Shown piece after piece: positions 6,974 through 12,559 of a stretch of DNA of 33,328 bases; position 1 is the first letter of the stretch, and each line of letters opens with the position of its first letter. The position numbers and the translations under genes were made by a program. Origin of the DNA: an uncultured Acinetobacter sp. (GTDB lineage: Bacteria; Cyanobacteriota; Vampirovibrionia; Gastranaerophilales; Gastranaerophilaceae); contig CAMZGT010000017.1 in the NCBI GenBank assembly GCA_947306495.1, positions 1-33,328 on the forward strand, given 5' to 3'. Under the pieces are notes generated by a model. The model saw nothing but the letters and a program-made list of their open reading frames with translations, did not search any database and was not told the DNA's origin.

Positions 6974-7264
6974 GTAAGAGACTTACTTGTAACATCTCTA
7001 ATAATTAATTGGGGACTTTTTATTAAACTAATTGGGATTAAATGAATGAGATTTGATGTGATTAAAATCAAGTTATATATAGGTTGTGGGGATTTATGCA
7101 CAGCGGATGGTAGTATAAATGCTTTTAATGATAGCGATAATTCAAATTATTATAGCAACTGTTCTGCTGAATATAGCTCATTATTTGTTCTGTAATATCA
7201 ATATTTTTACTGTATTATAGCAGAAAACTATGCTGATATTGTTGAATTGTAGCAAATATTAAAA

Positions 7265-7513
7265 TTAACCCTGCATTAAATCATCAACGTCTATGTGATG
7301 TTCACGTGCATAGTCAATAAAACGTGCTTCTTTTTCAGTTAAACGTTTTGTGAAGTCTAGGACTTGACCTGTTACACGTTTCCTACCGCTGTTAGCACGA
7401 ACACCGCCCCATTTAGCAACAGTCTTTTCAACTTCTGCATTTATTTTGTCTTGGCGGTCTTTTGGTAGTGCGTTAATTAAATCATCATTAGTTATAATCT
7501 TAGGTTTAGTCAT
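7265..7513 (-). CDS. Putative antitoxin partner of the RelE/HigB-like toxin
   Basis: An 82-aa protein translated in an 8-bp overlap with the toxin gene before it (toxin first, antitoxin second, as in HigBA pairs). It contains a basic GGVRANSGRK motif near residues 36-45 and a charged helical C-terminus (LTEKEARFIDYAREHHIDVDD). The GGxRxxSGRK signature occurs in many small plasmid and phage DNA-binding proteins. I do not see a canonical XRE domain, so its identity as antitoxin rests on gene order and overlap. It may repress the pair's own promoter. Confidence 0.6.
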   Translation of the reverse strand: MTKPKIITNDDLINALPKDRQDKINAEVEKTVAKWGGVRANSGRKRVTGQVLDFTKRLTEKEARFIDYAREHHIDVDDLMQG

Positions 7514-7838
7514 CTGTTAGACTCCTTTTATAGCGTTCTATATTTCGTACTGCTTGCTTCATATACCGCTTCGGTGCTTCCTGTGTTTTCTTCAATGTTA
7601 TGAATCCGACTATGATTATTCGCCTACGGTCATTATCATATTGAAAGTATGCTCGCACACCTCTTGGTTTTATCTCATACAAGTCATAATCAAGTTTATT
7701 GATATTCTTGTACTTTGTTCCCAGTATCTCAAAGGATTTAATCGCACTTAAGATTTTGTTTTGACTCTCTGAGTCTAATTCTGCGTATTGTTCCAATGCT
7801 TCTGGAGTGTATTCTGCGGTATATTGTTTTTCTGTCAT
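7506..7838 (-). CDS. RelE/HigB-family toxin (Gp49-like)
   Basis: A 110-aa basic protein with the RelE/ParE/HigB-type layout: N-terminal helices (YTPEALEQYAELDSESQNKI), then LDYDLYEIKPRGVRAYFQYD and the strand RRRIIIVGFITLKKTQ, ending in a helix of the KRYMKQAVRNIERYK type. Family members are usually ribosome-dependent mRNA interferases. The motif ELK/EIKPRGVRAYF with conserved basic residues and the FxKKTQ strand end match the phage-derived Gp49-like/HigB group. ATG at 7838 is chosen because AGGTGG lies correctly before it. Role in the element: probable maintenance by post-segregational killing (inference). Confidence 0.85.
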   Translation of the reverse strand: MTEKQYTAEYTPEALEQYAELDSESQNKILSAIKSFEILGTKYKNINKLDYDLYEIKPRGVRAYFQYDNDRRRIIIVGFITLKKTQEAPKRYMKQAVRNIERYKRSLTDD

Positions 7839-7895
7839 TGTACCCACCTATATTATAACATGGTTTCGTTACGATTTCAAGATGTGTGTTAAGAA

Positions 7896-8315
7896 TTATA
7901 TACGCTTGTTCTTTGTTCTTTTCTTTACAAATTCAATAGTCTGCATTATATAATCAATAGACTCACGGTCATGTATTCCTAATTCTTTTAGGTTGTTTGT
8001 TAGTTCAGCTTGCACATTTCTTTTAGTATCGCATAGTTTATAATCCAATACTAAACTCAGTACAAATTCCTTTGGCATTCCTAAAGCCCTTGTTAAAGCA
8101 ATGAAATTAACCAATGACGGTACTTTCTTTTCTTTCTTGGTTTTACTTTCTAATTCAGATATTACACCAACGCTAACTCCTGTTATTTTTGATAATTCCG
8201 CAACCGTCCAACCATTCTTATTTCTTGCCTCTTTAATCATAGTAAGAGCTTCTAATGTGGAACATTTAATGTCATCAATATCAATAACTTGGCTATTATT
8301 TTCTACTTTACTCAT
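7896..8315 (-). CDS. XRE-family repressor of the integration module
   Basis: A 139-aa protein with a helix-turn-helix at about residues 30-75. The core reads NGWTVAELSKITGVSVGVIS, followed by ELESKTKKEKKVPSLVNFIALTRALGM. The rest is helical and probably mediates dimerisation. ATG at 8315 has GAGAGGTG upstream and is preferred over 8342. It is divergent from the excisionase-like/integrase genes, and the 211-bp gap holds a consensus promoter with a palindrome. It is the best candidate for the regulator that keeps integrase expression off. This switch model is inferred from layout. Confidence 0.85.
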   Translation of the reverse strand: MSKVENNSQVIDIDDIKCSTLEALTMIKEARNKNGWTVAELSKITGVSVGVISELESKTKKEKKVPSLVNFIALTRALGMPKEFVLSLVLDYKLCDTKRNVQAELTNNLKELGIHDRESIDYIMQTIEFVKKRTKNKRI

Positions 8316-8367
8316 ATTTACACCTCTCAAAAATATTACCATAAATCCTCAGCAGTTGCAATAATTA

Positions 8368-8382
8368 TGAAGATTTAATTCA
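8368..8382. repeat. 15-bp direct repeat in control region, copy 1
   Basis: TGAAGATTTAATTCA is identical to 8480-8494. The two copies bracket the integrase-module promoter, and each has partial dyad symmetry (TGAA and TTCA ends), suggesting paired binding sites for a regulator. Confidence 0.6.
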
Positions 8383-8442
8383 CTAAAGAACATACTGGTA
8401 CTTATGTAATTCACGATAGCGAACAATATATTCATAAAAGTA

Positions 8443-8471
8443 TTGACAAGCTAAAACACATGTGTTATGAT
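8443..8471 (+). promoter_or_regulatory. Consensus promoter of xis-int with spacer palindrome
   Basis: TTGACA (8443-8448) and TATGAT (8466-8471) are exactly 17 bp apart. The spacer contains the perfect 12-bp palindrome AACACATGTGTT (8455-8466), whose last base is the first of the -10. A second copy of the 15-bp repeat lies just downstream at 8480-8494. Binding here by the divergent XRE protein would silence the integration genes. Confidence 0.7.
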
Positions 8472-8479
8472 GATTATAG

Positions 8480-8494
8480 TGAAGATTTAATTCA
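8480..8494. repeat. 15-bp direct repeat in control region, copy 2
   Basis: Identical to 8368-8382 and located between the promoter and the ribosome binding site of the excisionase-like gene. Confidence 0.6.
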
Positions 8495-8526
8495 TAATAG
8501 TATTACGTAATTAAAAGGAGACTCAC

Positions 8527-8721
8527 ATGAATACGCAGGCACTTAATTCATTCGGCATAGTCAGTATTAAGGACTTTGCTAAACAACTGGGTAAACCAGA
8601 AAGTACAATCAGAACATGGAAGCTCAGAGGAGATATTCCTGCAACTTGTTTTCTGATTATTGGCTCTACTGTATTTGTAAAAGTTAATCAATTTATGGAA
8701 TGCATGGGATTAACTGCATAA
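8527..8721 (+). CDS. Excisionase-like small HTH protein
   Basis: A 64-aa protein with a MerR/Xis-type winged helix: IVSIKDFAKQLGKPESTIRT is followed by WKLRGDIPATCF and a strand ending VKVNQFMECMG. It has AAGGAG before its ATG and is followed by the integrase after 15 bp. Size and position are those of a recombination directionality factor, which would bend att DNA and favour excision. It could also be a transcriptional regulator. Confidence 0.7.
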   Translation: MNTQALNSFGIVSIKDFAKQLGKPESTIRTWKLRGDIPATCFLIIGSTVFVKVNQFMECMGLTA

Positions 8722-8736
8722 GGTAGGTACAGCACA

Positions 8737-9810
8737 ATGACGGTTAATAAACATGACAATGGTAAATGGTATTGCAAGTTCACAATTAGAGGTGTAACTA
8801 AACATTTATTGTGTGCAGGTGCAACAACGGAAAAGGAAGCATTAGAAATAGAAAACGCTTTCAAATATAAGCTGCAACAACAATTAAATGGTGTGATACC
8901 TAAAAATCAGAAGAATGTATATTTTAACCGTCTTAAAGAGCTGTATATTAAACACGCTAAAACTAATCATAAGAAGTACAAGAACCAAATATACTACATT
9001 AATGCTTTAGAAAAGTATTTTAATAATGGTAAACCTGTTAATACAATTAAACCAGAGCATATTCAGAAATACATTGAATACCTTAGATATAGCGGTAAAC
9101 GTGGAAAGAGAAAAAACTCCAGTATTAATAGATTTCTGGAAATCTTAAGTAAGATGTTTAACTTAGCTATTGATAATGGAGAATTAACAGAAAATCCACT
9201 TAGGAAAATACCACCATTAAAAGAGGATAATCACCGTCCACGATTTTTGCTTGACGATGAAGAAATCCGACTATTTGCAAGTATTGATACTTTTGCACCA
9301 TATTTAAGACCAATAGTAACTACTGCTTTGGAAACTGGTATGCGTAGAGGAGAAATCTTTGGTATGAAATGGTGCAATATAGACTTTATTAATCGCAACA
9401 TTTATGTGCTAGATACTAAATCTGGTGAGAGTAGAGAAGTACCTATAACGGATAAAATGTATGATTTATTACAATCATTACCCAAAAATTCAGAATACGT
9501 ATTTACTAATCCTAAGACTAATAAGCCTTATGTTGATATTAAGAAGTCATTTAATATGGTAAAGGAACATGCACAAATAGAGAATTTCCACTTTCACGAC
9601 CTTAGGCATACATTTGCAACGCGTATGCTATCAGTAGATATAAATAATCTATATCCACTAATGGAAATTCTCGGTCATACAAATATAGAAACTACTATGA
9701 GATATTCCCATATAGTACCGGGTAGGAAAATGGAAGCAATTAAGAAACTGAAAAATTATAACAAATTATATACAACAATTAGTGGCAATTGTGTCACTAT
9801 ACAAGAATGA
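8737..9810 (+). CDS. int: Tyrosine recombinase integrase
   Basis: A 357-aa site-specific recombinase. The N-terminal about 60 residues look like an arm-binding domain (NGKWYCKFTIRGVTKHLLCA), residues 62-155 form the SAM-like core-binding domain, and residues 170-340 the catalytic domain. All catalytic residues are visible: Arg203 in GMRRGE, Lys228 in DTKSGE, His287 and Arg290 in HDLRHTFATR, His314 in LGHTNIETT and the nucleophile Tyr323 in MRYSH. It is a full-length member and seems functional. Its target is very probably the tRNA-Met anticodon arm, since the element ends are there. Unusually the integrase gene is about 0.9 kb from the right end, with another gene and a tRNA between. Confidence 0.95.
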   Translation: MTVNKHDNGKWYCKFTIRGVTKHLLCAGATTEKEALEIENAFKYKLQQQLNGVIPKNQKNVYFNRLKELYIKHAKTNHKKYKNQIYYINALEKYFNNGKPVNTIKPEHIQKYIEYLRYSGKRGKRKNSSINRFLEILSKMFNLAIDNGELTENPLRKIPPLKEDNHRPRFLLDDEEIRLFASIDTFAPYLRPIVTTALETGMRRGEIFGMKWCNIDFINRNIYVLDTKSGESREVPITDKMYDLLQSLPKNSEYVFTNPKTNKPYVDIKKSFNMVKEHAQIENFHFHDLRHTFATRMLSVDINNLYPLMEILGHTNIETTMRYSHIVPGRKMEAIKKLKNYNKLYTTISGNCVTIQE

Positions 9811-9824
9811 AAGAGGAAAGAAGA

Positions 9825-10364
9825 ATGAAAACAAACTTTTATGAATTAAATTTGGGTAGAGAATACAAATTTAAGGCAACTGTTGGTAACTGTGTTACTG
9901 ATGTAATTTATCCGAAACATTCTGGGCCTAAAACGCCAGATTATTGGTACCAAGAGCGAATTATATTAAATAATGTAATGATATTCAATGGTAGTGAATA
10001 TGTGGATTTTGAACCAACAATTAAAATAGATTTTGACAAACAATTTATAGTTACCAGAGAGCATGATATTGTAACATTTTATGCCTATGTTGATTTGGTT
10101 GATACATCTTATAAAAGTTATGACGAAGATGATAGAGGTAACTTCCTCTTAGAAATAAGTAAAGCAACAAAATTTGGTAATATTAAAACTATTCAAAAAA
10201 TTAAAGGCACAAAAGATGAATTAGAAGAAATTATTGAACAAAACCAAGATTTTTTCAACAAAGACAATATATATCATACAATTACATGCTATCAAGTAAG
10301 AAGATTGATAAAACCTTCTTATTTAAAAATTGTCGCAAAGGCACAGACCATAGCAATTGCATAA
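9825..10364 (+). CDS. Hypothetical protein (179 aa) downstream of integrase
   Basis: It starts MKTNFYELNLGREYKFKATV and is mainly predicted beta strand in its first 120 residues, ending in a helix and strands. It has no signal peptide or membrane segment. GAGGAAAGAAG before ATG 9825 decides the start, 14 bp after the integrase stop, so cotranscription with xis-int is likely. No family recognised. Position between int and the element-borne tRNA marks it as cargo or an accessory of the integration module. Confidence 0.65.
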   Translation: MKTNFYELNLGREYKFKATVGNCVTDVIYPKHSGPKTPDYWYQERIILNNVMIFNGSEYVDFEPTIKIDFDKQFIVTREHDIVTFYAYVDLVDTSYKSYDEDDRGNFLLEISKATKFGNIKTIQKIKGTKDELEEIIEQNQDFFNKDNIYHTITCYQVRRLIKPSYLKIVAKAQTIAIA

Positions 10365-10545
10365 GTTTTATTTCAATGAACTATAATTATCAGCCGCTCT
10401 ATTATAAGGTGGTTTTTTTTAAGCATAACATTTATTCAGACCATAATTACAATAACCTTGAAGAAATTGACATTAATTTACAACAAATATTGCTCATAAT
10501 AATTATTGATAATTCACACCACTAGAATTTAATTCAAATCAATAA

Positions 10546-10563
10546 GTGGACACAGAATGGACA
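10546..10563 (+). repeat. Candidate integrase arm site, right end
   Basis: GTGGACACAGAATGGACA matches the left-end copy at 485-502 in 16 of 18 positions. It ends 11 bp before the 3' end of the element-borne tRNA-Met. Confidence 0.45.
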
Positions 10564-10574
10564 CAAAAAAAATA

Positions 10575-10648
10575 TAGCTGAGGACAGATTTGAACTGTCG
10601 ACCTTGCGGGTATGAGCCGCACGCTCTCACCAACTGAGCTACTCAGCC
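10575..10648 (-). tRNA. tRNA-Met(CAU), intact, element-borne
   Basis: A 74-nt cloverleaf on the minus strand. The acceptor GGCTGAG pairs with CTCAGCT, the D arm is GCTC..GAGC, the anticodon arm is TGCGG CTCATAC CCGCA with anticodon CAU, the variable loop is AGGTC, and the T arm is GACAG TTCAAAT CTGTC. The discriminator is A and CCA is not encoded. It lacks initiator features (a paired first base, no triple G-C anticodon stem), so it is an elongator Met, or less likely a lysidine-type Ile tRNA. It differs from the rebuilt target tRNA at 13 positions, of which 12 form six compensatory pairs in stems, so it is under selection to fold. It lies 45 bp inside the right core and so belongs to the element. 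Confidence 0.9.
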
Positions 10649-10693
10649 ATATTCATGTTTTCTATTTAATTTTCAATTTTGCTTGGGAACTCT

Positions 10694-10708
10694 CGGGTAT
10701 GAGCCGTG
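10694..10708 (+). repeat. Right attachment core (attR)
   Basis: CGGGTATGAGCCGTG, identical to 389-403. The element-side flank GAACTCT and the left element-side flank TCCAGAG give the joined attP a short dyad (CTCT and AGAG) around the core. Confidence 0.85.
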
Positions 10709-10735
10709 CGCTCTCACCAACTGAGCTACCTTGCC
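10694..10735 (-). pseudogene. 5' half of split tRNA-Met(CAU) gene (attR side)
   Basis: On the minus strand it reads GGCAAGG (acceptor), TA, GCTC AGTTGGTGA GAGC (D arm), G and then the anticodon arm up to the end of the core. After the core the element sequence AGAGTTCCCAAGC does not form a T arm or an acceptor that pairs with GGCAAGG. The matching 3' half is at 357-403. Confidence 0.88.
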
Positions 10736-10812
10736 ATAAGTTTTAATAATATTCAATTATCAAATTCGCTAAGTACCATTTTCACATAAACAATTTTAAA
10801 TATCAAGTATAA

Positions 10813-10839
10813 AAAAGAGTCTTATAACAAGACTCTTTT
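10813..10839 (-). terminator. Intrinsic terminator, possibly bidirectional
   Basis: AAAAGAGTCTT-ATAAC-AAGACTCTTTT is an 11-bp perfect stem with a 5-base loop. It carries A- and U-runs at both ends, and is 6 bp after the stop codon of the minus-strand gene at 10846. Confidence 0.85.
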
Positions 10840-10845
10840 AATTAT

Positions 10846-11178
10846 TTAATCATCTAATTCAGCTCTTTTAGTTTCTAAAGGAGTTTTTGCGTCAAATCCT
10901 TTTTGGGGATATTGTTTAAAGTCGCCTTTGTTATAGTGTTTTATTTTATCAAAATGGTGATGATGTATCAGGCAAGGATATCCTCTAAACCCGCCGTGGT
11001 AATGAGCTCCAGTCATTGGCGGCATCATTGGTGGTTTGTGAAGTGCTGTGACTAGGCATAATGCACAATATACACCGACAAAAGTTCCCAACGCAATTGT
11101 TAAAAATTTACGAAAGCCTTTGCTATGGCAAAAACATTTGCATTCTTTTTGTTCAACTTCTTTAATTTCATCTGTCAT
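10846..11178 (-). CDS. His-rich single-pass membrane protein (110 aa)
   Basis: A hydrophilic N-terminus with a Cys-His cluster (CKCFCHSKG, about residues 13-21) is followed by one membrane segment (about 26-48, ending CLVTALHK). The exported part is rich in His, Pro, Met and Gly (MMPPMTGAHYHGGF; a run of four His at about 72-75). His/Met-rich segments commonly bind copper, nickel or zinc, so a metal-related envelope role is possible, but no family is recognised. It lies 61 bp downstream of the stop of the CcdA-like gene on the same strand. Shared transcription with that thiol-redox pair is plausible. Confidence 0.7.
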   Translation of the reverse strand: MTDEIKEVEQKECKCFCHSKGFRKFLTIALGTFVGVYCALCLVTALHKPPMMPPMTGAHYHGGFRGYPCLIHHHHFDKIKHYNKGDFKQYPQKGFDAKTPLETKRAELDD

Positions 11179-11239
11179 AATATACTCTCCTTTTTTAGTT
11201 ACATATGGTAAACGATTAATACATTGTAAATGTTCAAAA

Positions 11240-11950
11240 TTACATTAAAGGTGAGAAAACTTTGTAATACAAATAAATGGCGACAGCTATTAACAGCCAG
11301 CCGCTAATCTTAATAATTAAATCCGTGTATGCAGAAAATTTTTTAATATTTTTAAGTCCGGATGTAAACATACCTGCTATCACAAGAATAAGTCCTTGTC
11401 CAATAGCGAATAAAAAAAGCATAATTATTGCAGCAATAAGGCTTTTCCCCATTGCTGCAAATGCCATAATTCCCACCAAGATAGGTGTAGAACAAGGGGT
11501 ACCGGCAAGGGCGAATGCTACCCCAAGCAATATCGGGTAAATAACAAGTGAGCTGCTATTATTTTTTGGCATACTTTTTATGATTACAGGAATTTCAAAA
11601 TCCAAAATTCCTGCAATTTTAAGTCCAACAACAAGCAGTAATGATGCCATGACAATGGTGAAATACCCTCCAAAAACAGAAGCAAACACACTGCCTGTGA
11701 CGGCACAAATTATTCCTATAGTAGTGAAAACAATAGCAGTGCCAAAAATAAAGCAACAAAGTTGTACAAATGTTCTAAACGGAGTTTCTTTTGAACATCC
11801 TCCAACGTAACCTATCATAAGCGGCAGCATGGCAAGTGAGCAAGGGGATATTGATGCAATAATACCGCCAATAAAGGCTGTTATAAACATCAAAATCCAA
11901 GTTAGTATTCCTATTTGGCTGCCTGAAAATATTTGTACAAAATTATCCAT
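11240..11950 (-). CDS. ccdA: CcdA/DsbD-type thiol-disulfide transporter
   Basis: A 236-aa six-helix membrane protein of the CcdA/DsbD-beta family. The paired redox cysteines are in the family contexts ISPCSLA (Cys37) and AGTPCSTPI (Cys153). These proteins carry reducing equivalents from cytoplasmic thioredoxin across the membrane to an extracytoplasmic acceptor. The partner here is very likely the membrane-anchored thioredoxin-fold protein directly upstream (12335), whose gene overlaps this one by 8 bp. Downstream use may be in cytochrome c maturation or other extracytoplasmic disulfide reduction; no cytochrome gene is in view. Confidence 0.9.
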   Translation of the reverse strand: MDNFVQIFSGSQIGILTWILMFITAFIGGIIASISPCSLAMLPLMIGYVGGCSKETPFRTFVQLCCFIFGTAIVFTTIGIICAVTGSVFASVFGGYFTIVMASLLLVVGLKIAGILDFEIPVIIKSMPKNNSSSLVIYPILLGVAFALAGTPCSTPILVGIMAFAAMGKSLIAAIIMLFLFAIGQGLILVIAGMFTSGLKNIKKFSAYTDLIIKISGWLLIAVAIYLYYKVFSPLM

Positions 11951-12335
11951 CTATAAGTTCTTTCAAATAATTATCTAAAATTTGCTCTTGCATGCACCCT
12001 TCAATTCTTCTGGTTACGGTCCCGTCTGCTTTTTTGAAAACAGTTGTCGGCACGAGAGTTACATTATATTTTTTTATCAAATCTTGTACATTCTTATCTC
12101 TTTTTGTAACATCAATTTTGTTAAGAATAATATTTTTGTTGTATTTTGGAAAAACTTCATCAAAGATTTTTTCCAACTCTTGGCATTCATAACACATTGG
12201 AGAAGAAAATTTTATTACTTCGACATGACCTGCAGCAATTGATGGCGGTACGGTTATTTTATCCCTTGTTAAACCGTAATAAATTCCTAACGGAATTAAA
12301 AAAATTAATAAAATCCAAAAAATACTTTTATTCAT
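11943..12335 (-). CDS. Membrane-anchored thioredoxin-like protein
   Basis: A 130-aa protein with an N-terminal uncleaved-looking membrane anchor (residues 4-21) and a thioredoxin fold facing outwards. The active site is SSPMCYECQEL with the CxxC pair Cys48/Cys51, and the cis-proline loop is LVPTTVF (Pro96). The CYEC active site differs from the CGPC of ordinary thioredoxins, so its redox potential may differ. The overlap with the CcdA gene argues for a two-protein thiol-reducing relay. Confidence 0.88.
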   Translation of the reverse strand: MNKSIFWILLIFLIPLGIYYGLTRDKITVPPSIAAGHVEVIKFSSPMCYECQELEKIFDEVFPKYNKNIILNKIDVTKRDKNVQDLIKKYNVTLVPTTVFKKADGTVTRRIEGCMQEQILDNYLKELIDG

Positions 12336-12559
12336 TTGCCCTCCTTATATAATCTATCACATAATACAAGAATGTGCTAAAACATAGAATTGCAAAGTCG
12401 GGTAATTTATACATAGGACTGCATGATATCTTAAAATTAAAATTTGTATTTACGAATTAAGGTTTCATTATGGCAATTAAAAGTGTAAATATTTGTAAAA
12501 TTAATGACAAAATTTTTTTTTAGCGGTTTATAAATAATAAAGGATTAAGGGAATTCTAA

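Larger units (their letters stand above)
6573..7264. other. Repeat-rich intergenic region, candidate replication origin
   Basis: About 690 bp without a gene. It contains, in order, palindromes near the putative rep start, a long nested inverted repeat, two copies of a 53-bp repeat with internal dyad symmetry, and DnaA-box-like sequence. The last is TTATGCACA at 7094-7102, one base from the TTATCCACA consensus, with a second box-like TGTGGGGAT at 7085-7093 in the other orientation. The flanks are very AT-rich. Such clustering beside a replication-type gene suggests an origin, but no function is proven. Confidence 0.45.
389..10708. mobile_element. Integrated mobile element in a tRNA-Met gene, about 10.3 kb
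   Basis: The element is bounded by 15-bp direct repeats at 389-403 and 10694-10708. Each repeat is joined to one half of the same tRNA-Met gene, which defines attL and attR. It carries a tyrosine integrase (8737), an adjacent excisionase-like gene (8527), a divergent XRE repressor, a serine resolvase, a toxin-antitoxin pair, and a probable replication protein with a repeat-rich intergenic region. It also carries its own tRNA-Met. No head, tail, terminase, relaxase or type IV secretion genes are recognisable, so it is neither a complete phage nor a self-transmissible ICE by content. A plasmid-like integrative element or satellite is the best inference. Confidence 0.85.

Noticed and set aside
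10286-10525. 79-aa plus-strand frame after the 179-aa gene
   Set aside because: It overlaps the upstream gene, has no ribosome binding site at a usable start, and its composition is that of AT-rich noncoding DNA.
389-10708. Prophage
   Set aside because: Integrase, excisionase-like and repressor genes are present, but no terminase, portal, capsid, tail or lysis gene is visible in 10 kb.
10681-10735. A complete third tRNA-Met with a shortened T arm
   Set aside because: After the core the minus strand reads AGAGTTCCCAAGC, which resembles a T-arm fragment, but no T stem closes and CCCAAGC cannot pair with GGCAAGG. The left half at 357-403 supplies the true 3' part.
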